NCBI GenBank assembly: GCA_905221605.1 | Contig: CAJNDS010002171.1 | Span: 62,001-126,000 of the forward strand | Length of the DNA stretch: 64,000 nt | Source of the DNA: Symbiodinium natans | Lineage: Eukaryota; Sar; Dinophyceae; Suessiales; Symbiodiniaceae | Direction of reading: 5' to 3' | Shown: positions 31,913 to 42,298 of the stretch, one piece after another | How positions within the stretch are numbered: position 1 is the first letter of the stretch | How the letters are laid out: every line of letters starts with the position of its first letter | Program-made: the position numbers and the translations under genes | Notes under the pieces: model-generated | Told to the model about the DNA's origin: nothing | The model's database searches: none | What the model saw: the letters and a program-made list of their open reading frames with translations, nothing else

Positions 31913-31968
31913 ACCCTAAACCCTAACACATGCCGCTTCAAGGCACAGCTTCAGCCACTTTGGCCGCG
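30771..31968 (-). CDS. Five consecutive exon candidates, phase-consistent
   Basis: Read high to low on the minus strand. E1 31930-31968: acceptor gccacgacag, two bases + RPKWLKLCLEAA + one base, donor GTGTTA. E2 31328-31378: two bases + GRKRQERLSVCQAPLG + one base, donor GTTCAT. E3 31113-31183: two bases + PTMHVCGNALNSSHH..., phase 0 end, donor GTTTAG. E4 30898-31007: SREVEKYGGHVPHYRARGEQ...ASRRHS + two bases, donor GTTGGT. E5 from 30786: one base + KNRVR... All junction phases agree and join without stops. The E1-E2 intron (551 nt) holds telomeric arrays and a tandem duplication. The E2-E3 intron (31184-31327) lies within a CTTGGAGG-family palindrome. The E3-E4 intron (31008-31112) has a telomeric array as its body. 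The E4-E5 intron (30787-30897) is a GTTGGTTAG-family palindrome. No domain is recognised. 5' and 3' ends of the gene are not identified. Confidence 0.6.
30787..30897. mobile_element. Introner-like palindrome, GTTGGTTAG/AGGGAATG family
   Basis: TIRs of about 40 bp: CTGTTGGTTAGTAGGGAATG and inverse CATTCCCTgCTAACCAACAG, continuing into ggtacccta/tagggtacc arms. On the minus strand the element begins GT and ends AG, so exact removal as an intron joins two open exons. Related copies are at 34810-34913 and, partly, 4124-4175. Confidence 0.75.
31030..31092. repeat. Telomeric array forming an intron body
   Basis: Eight to nine TTTAGGG units on +, read as CCCTAAA on the coding minus strand, inside the inferred 105-nt intron 31008-31112. 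Confidence 0.85.
31184..31334. mobile_element. Introner-like palindrome, CTTGGAGGTTCATGG family
   Basis: Left CTTGAAGGTTCATGGGACTTA, right inverse TAAGTACCATGAACCTCCAAG, with inner arms ataagtagggttataagtac. The splice donor (GTTCAT) and acceptor (…cttcaag) both fall inside the inverted repeats. Confidence 0.75.
31395..31890. repeat. Telomeric arrays plus a 258-bp-spaced tandem duplication
   Basis: (CCCTAAA)n at 31395-31490. Unit A (about 31500-31640) and unit B (about 31758-31885) share gggttcgcacctacatgggg, tcctgtagttgtttag and caaggaatcaaggaatc-type blocks. They differ by point changes and by the repeats between them. Confidence 0.75.
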
Positions 31969-32553
31969 CTGTCGTGGCGCGGCGAGGCCATGTCGGGGAG
32001 GGGCAGGGCAAGGGGGGCAAAGGGGGCGGGGTTTAGGGTTTAGGGGTTTAGGGTTTAGGGTGCAGGGTTTAAGGCCCAGGCGCCACCAGATCATAAATTG
32101 CCTGCCAAGTGATTTTGGAGCTGTGCAGGACCTTTTCGAGCAACTTTGTCTTGGTAACCCAGCAACCATATTGTAGCAAGGCCCTTCTTTGGTTGGTTCC
32201 TTGTTATAAGGGGACCTGCAACCCCAAACAGGGCAAAAGGGTACCTCTGGGCTACCGAGTTGTGCTGGGACTACGCAGCCGTAGCAGTTCTTGCAGGTCA
32301 CAGGCTTGCTCCGAACCTGAGGCCATCTCCCCTCCTTGCAAGCTGTGAGCCGGCAGATGGCCAAAACAAAGGCTTGGGGCTTAGGGTGTGGGGGGGGGGG
32401 TTTAGGGTTTAGGCCTGGAGGGTTGAGGGTTGAGTGTTTAGGCCTTGAAGGTTTAGGGCTTCGGGTGTGGGCTTTGGGGTCTAGGGTGTAGGCCTGGAGG
32501 GTGACGGCCTCGACATGGCAAGGTCTTGCAGCAGAGGCTTTAGGGTTTTTTGT

Positions 32554-32599
<46 letters not shown>

Positions 32600-33424
32600 A
32601 TTCTAACCCAGAAGAACCCTGGGTTCTCCTCGTTACATGGGAAGAAAAGGGGACTCGCTTTGGGCTTTGGGGTGTATTGCCTAGGGATCGAAACTCTGCA
32701 GAACGGAAGAAGGGAACCAGGGCCCGGCTACAAGGTCCCTTTTTGGGTCCCCTAAATGTTATAGGGGCCCCCTTAGTAACCCCAAAAGGATCCAAAATTT
32801 AGAGAGTCCACAAAGAGCTCTAGCCTGCTTCTATGTCCACGGCTGTACGGGCGATCATTGGCGTCCTCTGATGGCGGGTGAACCAAGCATCTCTTGGTGG
32901 CTTGGGACATGTGCGAGACAAGCCCTGACGTCTACACTTCACCGGAGAGTATGATGATATTGAGCGACCCCTCGAAGACCCTTAGTGCTCTCCTTCTACT
33001 ACTGCTGCTGCCGCTGCTGCTGCTGCTGCTGCGACTACTGCTCTTGCTACTGTTCTGCTACTCTTAGTGCTGCTGGAGATGGAAAGCACCGCGACTGCGA
33101 CGACCAAACGACGAGCACAAGACACCAAGCTACAGCTTTCTGCGGGCCAGTACGCCACAAAGAGTTCGGGGGCCAAAACACACTCAACATTTTCCGGCAT
33201 TGGGTCATTTTGGAGGTTCTGGGGAATGTAGGGCCCTGTTGTAAGGGATCTTTGGGGCTACTTGGGTGTTGGTGGCGGCGGTAGTTGTGGCAGCAGCAGC
33301 CAAGCTTCGATGTGAACTTTTCGGTATCGAGGACGGATTCGAGCTAGGCCTGCATGGTGGAGGATCCCCTTGCATCCGAGACCCGAGAAGGAGGTTTCCT
33401 TTCATGTTCAGAATGAACCCTAAT
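31969..33424. other. Palindromic element, poly-G tract, no supported gene
   Basis: 32150-32259 is a TAGCCCAGT-family element (listed separately). A run of about 37 G is at 32562-32598 and a shorter one at 32390. A (TGC)n-like stretch is at 32995-33065. Plus/minus ORFs of 70-105 codons are low-complexity or unrecognised. Confidence 0.5.
32150..32259. mobile_element. MITE-like palindrome, TAGCCCAGT family, copy 2
   Basis: Left CTTGGTAACCCAGCAACCATAT, right inverse GGTACCTCTGGGCTACCGAG. The interior is rich in ggttggttcc/aagggacc inner arms. Confidence 0.7.
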
Positions 33425-33544
33425 TGGAGGTTCATGGGTACTTATGCATGACCTCAATTAAAAGTCTGCAGAAAACCTACTTGGAGGACTTTGGGGGCTT
33501 CGAAGTGCAGTTCTAATTGGGGCTATAAGTAACCTGAACCTCCA
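33425..33544. mobile_element. MITE-like palindrome, CTTGGAGGTTCATGG family, copy
   Basis: Left TTGGAGGTTCATGGGTACTTA, right inverse AAGTAACCTGAACCTCCA, with the family's acttggaggactttgggggctt middle. Confidence 0.65.
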
Positions 33545-33705
33545 CAAAAGCCTAAACCCTGAACCCTGAACCCTAAACCCTTAACCCTAAACCCTACTAA
33601 ACCCTAAACCAAACCCAGGCCCCAGACTTGTCTCGCGAGGGTCCCGGGCAGAGAGATGAAAGGTGAGAGTGCATTGAGCAGACAGCGGTGATGTGCATGC
33701 TAGGC

Positions 33706-33840
33706 CACAGACTCCAAAACCCCTGAATTCAGGAATCATCCTGAAGCCAAAAGCATAGGATCCCAACGTAGGTGACACTCCTTCATCTAGGATCCTTATT
33801 CTAGCATAAGGGGCGTTCCTTCATTCAAGGGGTCTTGGAG
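33706..33840. mobile_element. Palindromic element, GACTCCAAnACCCC ends
   Basis: Left GACTCCAAAACCCCTGAATTCAGGAA and right inverse TTCCTTCATTCAAGGGGTCTTGGAGTC. The interior holds paired ggatccc/ggatcct blocks. Related fragments occur at 43812-43980 and 54330-54470. Confidence 0.6.
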
Positions 33841-34125
33841 TCTCTGGGTAGCACTGGTCATCTGGAGGCCTAAAGACCCGAAGCCCAGAACAAACCAGCG
33901 ACTTAGCGACTTGGTCATACAGGGGCCAACGGATATCCAATGTTGCAGCTTGAATAATTAGTGGAACCCCTAAACCCTTAACCCTTATAAGGTTTTTGTT
34001 TCAGTACTCCTGCATGACAGCACCGCTAAAGAAGCAGTATGTTTGAGACGCAGTGGGGTCGGCCATCAGAAGCAGAGGCACCTGGCACATGCAACCAGAA
34101 AGCGAGCTTCTGCTTGGAGCAGGCA

Positions 34126-34490
34126 AGGGTTGAGGGTTGAGGCTGAGGGCTTGGGAGAGGGCTGAGGGCTGAGGGCGGAGGGTGGGTGGTGGAGGGTGGA
34201 GGGTGGAGGGTGGAGGGTGGATCGTTGAGGGTTGAGGGTTGAGGGTGGAGGGTGGAGGGTGGAGGGTTGAGGGTGCAGGGTGTAGGGTTGAGGATTGAGT
34301 GTGGAGGGTTGAGGGTCCAGGGTCTAGGGTTGAGGGTTGAGTGTGGAGGGTGGAGGGTTGAGGGTTGAGGGTGGAGGGTTGAGGGGTTGAGGGGTTGAGG
34401 GTGGAGGGGTTGAGGGTGGAGGGTGGAGGGGTTGAAGGTTGAGGGGTTGAGGGTTGAGGGTTGAGGGGTTGAGGGTTTTTGGGTTTGGGG
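34126..34490. repeat. GAGGGTT/GAGGGTG heptamer minisatellite
   Basis: About 50 units of a telomere-derived heptamer (TTGAGGG, with GGAGGGT variants). On the minus strand it encodes artificial S-T-L-N-P-Q-P ORFs up to 264 codons, which I reject as genes. Confidence 0.9.
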
Positions 34491-34809
34491 ACTCCTGCGG
34501 GTTGTTGTGGCTGCCGACAAGGGAGTACAGGCTTTTGAACTTTGCGGACTACACGAATCCCAGCCCCAAACCCTAAACCGGTATATGTCCCCAAGAAGCT
34601 CTGGACCCGTAGGTAGCCTTGGACCTGTAACTTACATGAACGTTTACAACACAAGCTGGTACCAGGAACACCCACTAGACCCAGGAGGAACCTAGGAATC
34701 AAAAGGGTGCAAACCCCTGATTCCTCTCCTGAGAAGGAACAGGCACGGGCATGCAGAAAAGAAAACCCAACATAACCCAGCTGCATCAACAACAAACTGA
34801 ACCTTCCCC

Positions 34810-34913
34810 CTGGTTCTTAGTAGGGAATGGGGGAATCACGTACCCGATGTAATCCCTTAAAGGGAGAGAGGGATATAGAGTACCTCTGTCCCTACTTCCG
34901 CACTAAGAACAAG
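34810..34913. mobile_element. Introner-like palindrome, GTTCTTAG/AGGGAATG family
   Basis: Left CTGGTTCTTAGTAGGGAATG, right inverse CACTAA­GAAC. The centre is tcccttaaaggga. Like the 30787 copy, it can be read GT...AG on the minus strand. Confidence 0.6.
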
Positions 34914-35186
34914 CCAGCTTAAGCCGGTGTGGCACGGCGCCTGTTCATGCGGCTTTTTTGCTTCCTGGGCTTCTTCGACGGCCTGGGTGGGCTTTGAGGG
35001 GCCTATGCTGGTTGAGGTTTAGGGTTGAAGGTTCAGGGGGTTGGGATGTTCCCCCCTATACTAACAGTCCTGAATAGGATGCAGGGCTTAGGGTCTTTCT
35101 GTTCCTGAACTGCTGTCGACCTGATCCTTCTGGAGGGGGGGGGGGGGGGGGCGGGCAGACTCAAGCGGGGTGAAAAACATAAAGGT

Positions 35187-35289
35187 CTTAGTTGCTGCGT
35201 GAGTACACTTTACACTTTCTGGGATACTATAATCCCTTATGGAACTGAAAGTGTACACTTTTTTGGCGCTCATGAACTCAGCAACTAAG
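35187..35289. mobile_element. MITE/introner-like palindrome, CTTAGTTGC family, copy 2
   Basis: Left CTTAGTTGCTGCGTGAGTACAC, right inverse GAACTCAGCAACTAAG. The core ttctgggatactataatccc is the inverse of the 6984-7074 copy. Confidence 0.7.
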
Positions 35290-35934
35290 GGGTCTAGAGA
35301 GCTCAGGGAGCCTTTGTTGAAGGAATTTGGGGCTCAATCTAATCTTGCAAGGCAGCCCCCCCCTCTCTCCCTGCCAAAAAGGAGAGGCACATGTTGGGAT
35401 GTTCCCCCTGTTCCCCCTTTATGCTAGCAGTAGCTTTGCGGGATGGAGTATTTTTGTTAAGCTTGCCGGTTTGCTTGTAAACTCGGTCTTAAGCCTGAAG
35501 CTGCCCAGTCCTTAAAGCCCTAAGCCCTCAGGCTTTCTTATGCAAGCTAAGTTAATACCCTGGCTAGATCCCCATTAACAACCGGAACCCCAACAACAAT
35601 GGGAACCCCGATACCCCAACTGAGGTTTAGGGTTTAGGGTTTAGGGTTAACCCTAAGCCCTTTCTCAGACCCATGGATGTGAGCCTCTAAGGAAACACAT
35701 CCTTATCATGTCCTTGGTAGCCCATTCAGAATATGGGTGTTTGCGACTTCGGGGTACCTTCTTGGCGCGAAGTGTGCTGGCTCCTTGTTCGTGTGCGGGA
35801 CTATGCCGGAACTCACACGCTTGGCTGGCGGGATCATGAGCTAGCCCCCTTCAATCCGTTTAGAGCGTGTTAGACCCCTAAGCCCTAAACCCCCGAAACC
35901 TAAAACCTAAAACCTAAAACGCTAAACCAGCTAA

Positions 35935-36140
35935 ACCCCCTAAACCCCCTAAACCCCCTAAACCCCCTAAACCCCCTAAACCCCCTAAACCCCCTAAACC
36001 CCCTAAACCCCCTAAAACCCCCTAAAACCCCCTAAAACCTTCTAAAACCCCCTAAAACCCCCTAAACCCCCTAAAACCCCCTAAACCCCAAACCTTAAAC
36101 CCTAAACCCTAAACCCTAGACCCTAGACCCTAAACCTTAA
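35935..36140. repeat. CCCCCTAAA nonamer array
   Basis: About 16 units of a 9-bp telomere-derived variant (CCCCCTAAA, later CCCCCTAAAA), grading into ordinary CCCTAAA at the right end. Confidence 0.9.
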
Positions 36141-38665
36141 CCCTAGCATCCAAACGCACCAGTAGCGCCCTCTTGCCACAAACAATGGAGACCAAAATCA
36201 ACCCATGCCTTCCTTCGAGGGTTTAGGGTGTAGGGATTTCGGGATTTCGGGTGTAGGGTTTAGGGTTTAGGGAGACGACCCTGCTTAAGCTCCCTTAAAC
36301 AATACACCCTAAGCCTTCAACAGGCCCCTAAACCCTAAACCCCAAAGCCTAAACCCTAAACCCTGAACCCTAAACCCTAAACCGTAAACCCTACAACAAG
36401 ACACCCATGAAGGAGAACGCGGCATTTTGCAAACTTGGATACCAGCTCCTTTGATGACTTTGTGGCTGCCGTTCCTGTCGTCGAAGTTCCTGAGGTGCCA
36501 ACAGAGAGAAATTTGGCTTAGGGTTTGGGGTTTATAGGGTTTATAGGGTTTATAGGGTTTATAGGGTTTAGGGTTTAGGGTTTAGGGTTTAGGGTTTAGG
36601 GTTTTGGCTTTAGGGTTTAGGGTTGCCTGAACTCCGAAGCCCTAAAGGGCCTTCAAGGGGTCCATGTGAGCCAAGGCTCCGTCCAGGTCCTTGAGTGTGA
36701 GCTCTGTGCCAGCCCTTTGGGCCTTTCGATTGGCTCGGTTGTTCGCAATTAGGGTTTAGGGCTTTAGGAAGTTTAGGGTTTAGGGTTTAGGCTTTAGGTT
36801 TTAGGAATTGGGGTTCATTTCTTGTTGGTTTTGTGTGGTGCGCGTGTGGGTAGGGGAATATCAAAACAGCGGCCCTTTAACCATGGTGTTGAAGCCTTTC
36901 ACTTTTGTCCACTCTACAGAAACCTAAATAATTCAGTTGTGTCCCCTTATATACCCTATAGAAGTACACTACAAACAACCCCAAATACTCATTCGAATTC
37001 AATAGGCCCCTACGTTATGTTTTCGAATAAGGGCCCCTGGACTCGGAAATAAGCGCCCACTTACCCTCGAAAGCCTGTCAATTCTGCACGTTGGGCTGAG
37101 AGCTTCGCTTTAGGGTCCTTTGTTGTTGAAAGCGGGACGCTGTAGGAGGGCAAAGATAGAAGGGCCTTTCGATGCCCGTGAGCAGAATGCACGGCACAAA
37201 CAAGGTGCAACCACATGTGAGACGCCGGGCGTATGGCGAACCCAGTAGCCGCGCCGTAATTCTGAACTTGCAAGCAGCCTTCTTCTCAGATGTACTATGT
37301 TGACATAAGATTCGTTGCAACGTTCACAAACATAGAGAACCGCAAAGGGCCCATATGCTACGACCTCCTCATGAGCTTAGTGTGCAAACCGAATGTGCCC
37401 CAACCCCTAAACCCTGAGCCCTAACCCGCAAGAGCGTCAAAGAGCTCCAGGCCTGTTCCATTGGGGCACCTGGCGACCAAGCGAAGCTTTCAAGCATTGA
37501 AGTGCTTCTATATCGGGCCTATGGCGCTTATAGGGCCTGAGGGCCTACAGGGCTTCTGGGGGCCACAGGGGCCTGTAGAGCTTACAGGGCCTGTAGGTGC
37601 TTCCAGGGCAGGGCTTCTGGGGCCCATTGGGCTTATAGGGTCTATAGGGCTTACAGGAATTATGGGGCTTATGGGGCTTATAGGGCTTCTGGGGCGCAGG
37701 GCTTGGGGTGTAGGGTTTGAAACGATCCAGTTTAGGGCCAAGAGTCACCGGGGACAAGGGAAGAAACTCCTCAAGGCAACATTGGTTTGGGTTTAAAAGC
37801 CTCAGGCTCGGTGCCCGATTCACAGGCTTGACGGTTCACAAGCTGAACGCCTCACCCAAGTTAGCAAAGAGCCTTCAACAGCAGAATGCCCAAAACGAGC
37901 CCCAAAGATGCACTTCTGATCTAGAATGTACCGCTGCTTTGAGGCACACCCTACTGTCAGGCAGGGGTTTATCAGGGGATCCTTGTAAGCCCCCTAAGTC
38001 CTTATGTAGGTGATAAGTACGTAGACTTCTAATTGGGATACAAGTACCCATGAACCTCCAAGTTTCATGTCTGGGGCAAGCGCTGGCCATGCCAAATCGG
38101 TTGGGCGAGCCTGCGACCGGCGTGCCTGCTTTCGGGTTGAGGCTTTTGAGGCTTTTGGGCCCTAGGATTGCAAAGGGTGAGCCCAATTCTTTTTCAACCC
38201 TAGACCCGAAACCCCACACCCAAAACCCTAAACCCCCCAAAAGGGAATAAGTGCACTACTGGGCATCCCCGAAGACAAAACAAACGCACCATGAAAGCCC
38301 AGAGCCCCTAGAGTTCAGGGTTAGGCTCGGGCTCAGAGCCGTCCCGCTGCCCAGGGACAGCCCCTAGGGCACAGAGATTCCAACCACAGCTTCGCACTTT
38401 CAGCCTTTGAATTCTGACTCTGCGTCCCACATAGTGGTGAAGTCTGACTCTGCGTCCCACATAGCGGTTGCTCTGTCGCACATTGCGCATTTGATTGCTT
38501 TGATCTAGGTCGCGATTTGTGCTTGTGTTCTACCTACGGTATCCACACTTAAGTTAGCCACGGCAAGCAAGTAATACCCCTTCATGTATGAAGGGATCCT
38601 TGATCTTTAACTACGGGGTATTGGGGCTCTTTGGGCAGGTCGCCTGCAACAATCCCAAAGACCGG
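36141..38665. other. Telomere-like repeats and unresolved segments
   Basis: TTTAGGG/TTTATAGGG array at 36530-36615. 37040-37330 is a repeat-free stretch with two overlapping 70-80 codon minus ORFs, unrecognised. 37520-37700 is a GGGCCTA/GGGCTTATA-type degenerate repeat. 37990-38063 is the right half of a CTTGGAGG-family element. 38565-38640 carries short palindromic arms (aagggatcc). Confidence 0.45.
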
Positions 38666-39245
38666 CGCTCACAAACCACACACACACACACAAACACACA
38701 CCAACATAGCCCTTAAACACTGGTCTCGGCTTTCACTGTAGGCTTTCTCCGGATCCAGCCTCCAACAGGGTAGACAGGAGAGCCACCAGCTCCTGCAGCA
38801 ACGACAATGTTTCAACACAAACGCCCAAAAAACACAGGAAGCCCCAAAAAGCTGTTGGGGGTTTAGTCAGGAAGATTGTATCTACTAAGTACAGGACGGT
38901 ACATCATTTCAGTGGTGCGGTGCTGTTCCCCTAATGAAACCTAAACACCCGAAATCTCCCGAGCATAACAAATACATATGCTCGCGCACACACACACACA
39001 CCAACACCAACACCAACATAGCCCTTAACATGCTGAACTATTCGTGGTCTCGGCTATTACTTTCGGCTTGCCCCGGGTGTCCTGCAACAGGGTAGACAGG
39101 AGAGCCACCAGCTCCTGCAGCAACGCCACCCTTTTGAGCTCGAACATCCCTAAACTCAGGAAGCCCCAACAGCTGCTTGGGGTTTCGTCAGGAACATGGT
39201 GCCTACTAGGTATACGACGGTATGGCGTCTAATTAGTGCCGCGCT
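38666..39245. repeat. Direct duplication, two units of about 260 bp
   Basis: Copies at about 38666-38930 and 38985-39245 each start with a CA-rich run and caacatagcccttaa. Both share gacaggagagccaccagctc ctgcagcaacg, aggaagccccaa and gacggta blocks. They have diverged by scattered substitutions, so the event is older than the 5.6-kb duplication. Confidence 0.8.
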
Positions 39246-39634
39246 GTCTGGCAAGCATGCAGAACCAGCAGATCTCAACCCTTCAACTCCTCTAGAACCC
39301 CTGAAACCCTAAACCCTGCATCCCGAAATCCTATGAAGCCGATCCGGATGCAGTACCAGGACGGAGGCCCACAACACCTCGTTTTTAGGGTTTAGGGTTT
39401 AGGGTTTAGGCCCAGCTCTCGCAAAACGAAGACGTTCGGACTACGCATGCGCGGGGCACGTTCCGCTGCCTGCATGCCGGAGACCCCCCCTGTGATCCCA
39501 ATATTCAATATGGAGAACGCGGCTGAATGCCGACTGGCTCCTGGCAAGCCTGGAGAGACGCCCGACACTCCTGTTTGTGCTTCTGGGGGGATCTTGGTCT
39601 TAGAGTGGTTTAGGGGGGGTTTGGAGGAGTTTAG

Positions 39635-39748
39635 CTAGGCTGCCCAGTAACCTAGGCTTAAAAAGGGTGCCCTTTTTTGCTTAAAGGGGTTCACAAGGGA
39701 ACCTAGACCCCCCTAAGAAGGGAATAAGGGTACTACTGGGCAGCCTAG
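39635..39748. mobile_element. MITE-like palindrome, TAGCCCAGT-related, copy 3
   Basis: Left CTAGGCTGCCCAGTAACCTAGG, right inverse GGTACTACTGGGCAGCCTAG. The interior aaaaagggtgcccttttttg...aaaggggttcacaagggaacc is shared with the GACCCAGAGTAG family, so the two families may be related. Confidence 0.65.
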
Positions 39749-40015
39749 TTAGAAGGGGAAGATTCAGAGATCTTGAGGGCATGAGGCACCCCATGGTCCT
39801 ATGAAACCACGTTAAAGGCACACGGTTGCGATGTAAAGTACCTAATTTTGCCCTAAACCCTAAACCCTAAACCCTAAACCATAAACCCTAAACCCTAAAC
39901 CCTAAAGAACAAGCAGGACAAGCCTAAATCTAAACATTGGACTCGGATGGCCCTTAAGACCATCTGAAACAAGATTCCTAAGCATCATCTGATCTGATAA
40001 GGGAAAATATGAAAT

Positions 40016-40089
40016 AGGGTTTAGGGTTTAGGGTTTAGGGTTTAGGGTTTAGGGTTTAGGGTTTAGGGTTTAGGGTTTAGGGTTTAGGG
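40016..40089. repeat. (TTTAGGG)10 array
   Basis: Ten perfect G-strand heptamers, flanked by gaaatagggaaaata-type and agg-taaacgc sequence with no exon candidate nearby. Confidence 0.95.
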
Positions 40090-41044
40090 TAGGTAAACGC
40101 ATCAGACCCCTAAGGTGGCTTCTTCCTTGGAGGCTAAGTGAACCCTAAAAGGGTTTCTGGTCCATATACCTTAATACCCACAGAGTCCATGTACTCATTT
40201 AGGATACACTTGGGCCTTAAAGGGGTTCCCATATAGTAGCTTTAGGGCCCAAGTATATACTATATGGCCGGTACATGGACCGTTAGGGATATACCTTAGT
40301 AGGGTTAGGGTTTGGCGTTTATAGGGTTTCGGGTTCAGGGTTTATGGCTCCATATACCATACCTAGGGATTGTAAGCGTATAGGGTATATGACACCAATT
40401 TTGGGGTTCATGTGGACCCCAAGGTTCGCGTGGCCATCTCACCCTGAACATTTAACTCACAACTCTCAGGCTTAGGGATTTAGGGTTCCGGGTTCAGGGT
40501 TCAGTGTTCTGGGTTTAGGGCTTCAGGGTTGGGGGATGTCGGGGTTTAGAGAAGGGACTAGGGAGTTTATGTTGAGGGACGAAGAAAGGGCTATCCTGGG
40601 TTTAGCTCCCCTAAACCCTAAACCCTAAACCCGAAACCCTAAACAGGGCTCCTGAAAGCAGCGCTGCCGGCACCCCTGCCGACATGGGCGTGCCTGGGAA
40701 AGCCCTCCGCTCCCAGAGGTCGCAGTGCCCAAGCCCCGAAGCCCTTCAACCCCGCCCTAAACCCCAGACCCTAAAAGCCCTAAACCCTCAACCCTAAACC
40801 CTGAACCCCAAACCCTAAACCCCAAACTCTTAAACCCTACCCTGGGCCCCAGAACCCCTCAGCCTCTGGGATGGACCCCAACCCCTGTCACCCTACTGTT
40901 AGGGGATAGGATTAGGGGGACCCTTGGGGATATAGACCCTCTGAATAAGGTCCCTGTTTAAGAGAGCCAGAAGAGGGTTAAGAAGGGGTTCCCTTTTAAG
41001 GGTCCCCCTTATCCTACCTAGGAACTGTCTTGAAAAGCCTCAAC

Positions 41045-41262
41045 CTTAGTAGCCCAGCAACCATATTACAACAAGGGGCACCCCCTATTTTTTTCGGTTG
41101 GTTGCTGTATAGCCCCAAGGGTCCCATGTACCTAAATAGGGAATACTTGGGCCTTAAAGTACCTCCCCTCCTATTTGGGGACTTTAAGGCCCAAGTACAG
41201 AATAATAAGGTACATGGACCCTTAGGGTAAGGGAAAGAAAAGGGTACCACTGGGCTACCAAG
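41045..41262. mobile_element. Nested MITE-like palindrome, TAGCCCAGT family, copy 4
   Basis: Outer ends CTTAGTAGCCCAGCAACCATAT and inverse GGTACCACTGGGCTACCAAG. An inner palindrome (41120-41225) has ends aagggtcccatgtacc and ggtacatggacccttaggg plus ttgggcctta/aaggcccaa arms, apparently a second element inserted in the first. Confidence 0.7.
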
Positions 41263-42185
41263 CAAACCCAAACCGCAAGGAGTCCCTGCACACTACGTCA
41301 TCTCAAAACCCTAAATGCCCGATACTCTCAACCCTAAACCCTATAGGAACTCCTTGAACCTTCAACTAACCTTTCAACCAACACAGTTTCAGGGTGTGGA
41401 AAGTTTCAGTAGGATACTTTGGGGGCCCGGGATTTTGGGGCTTTACGGCCTAAGTGGTTGTATGACTAGCCTGCCCAAAAGGGCAGCCGACGCTATGCAG
41501 CCACCAGTATCTATAAGGAGCCCTGTCTACTGTCACGAATACGCCGCACGCCACTTGCGATGTCGTGCCATACGCCCTTCTGGTGGCATATTCCAGCGAA
41601 ATGCTCGTTACCTTGCCACACGATGATGATGTCAATGATTTGCTTCTGCTGGGCCTCGGCGGGGAACACCTCCGGCGTGGTGTCGCGGAGGCGACGCAAA
41701 CTCCCCCCCCCCCCCCCCCCACATACTTCGACTCTCACAGTCGAATATTGGTCTCGCGGTGCACCAAGTGCAGGCATGGCTTCCACGTCACCTGCGATGG
41801 TTGTTGCGGTCTTCTCTCCGGCCTTGAGACACTGGACAAAAGACCCAGGGCTCAGTGCTTGATTAGGGAAAAGGCGACCAGGGGGAGAGGAGAGGGAGCA
41901 GTTCGTTGTTGAACGTGTTCTCCATAAAACTGGCTCGGCTTAAAGATCGGTGCCATGACTGTTCGTAAACACCCTTCCTGATCGTGATACCGTCTTGAGC
42001 GAGGACGCTTCAGAGAGAGGAATACGTTCTCACCCTGAGCGTGATCTTCGAGACGTTGAGGGCTGCGCCATGTACTTTTTTCAGAATACTGCTAGCCTTC
42101 TGCCCTGGCTTGGCTGTGAGGTAGGCGGTCAATCAGCCCGTATCTGCTACCCCACTGGAAGCTCGTTGGTTTAGGGTTGGGATTT
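41263..42185. other. Repeat-poor segment, possible decayed coding DNA
   Basis: 41400-42170 has no telomeric array. Overlapping ORFs of 90-115 codons run on both strands, interrupted by a C-run at 41703-41721. None shows a recognisable domain and I cannot choose a strand. Confidence 0.4.
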
Positions 42186-42298
42186 CTAGTAATTGCTTAA
42201 GAACCCCCCCCCAAAAAAAAATATATATTCTTCCTTATAAGGGTAATACAGGGATTATTGTTTTTTTTCTTCTTTTGGGGCTCTTACGCAAATGGTAG
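42186..42298. mobile_element. MITE-like palindrome, GCTTAAGAACCCC family, copy 1
   Basis: Left CTAGTAATTGCTTAAGAACCCCCCCCC, right inverse TTTTGGGGCTCTTACGCAAATGGTAG. AT-rich interior (attcttccttataagg). Other copies at 53574 and 54543. Confidence 0.65.

Larger units (their letters stand above)
34491..35934. other. Several MITE-like elements, no supported gene
   Basis: Besides the elements listed at 34810 and 35187, partial ACTAACAGTCC-family ends lie at 35041-35077 and 35396-35430. A G-run is at 35135-35150. Three TTTAGGG units at 35624-35647. ORFs of about 60 codons here are unrecognised. Confidence 0.5.
39246..41044. other. Palindromic element, telomeric arrays, no gene
   Basis: (TTTAGGG)10 at 40016-40089, CCCTAAA array at 39851-39906. 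40145-40430 has paired accaaa-type arms (gggtttctggtccatatacc ... catgtggaccccaagg) like a larger palindromic element. 39440-39640 has a 63-codon + ORF, unrecognised. Confidence 0.5.

Noticed and set aside
34001-34795. 264-codon minus ORF rich in STLNPQP
   Set aside because: Translation of a telomere-derived heptamer repeat.
41315-41912. ORFs of 90-115 codons on both strands
   Set aside because: Open on both strands, interrupted by a C-run, and with no recognisable motif; left as unresolved DNA.
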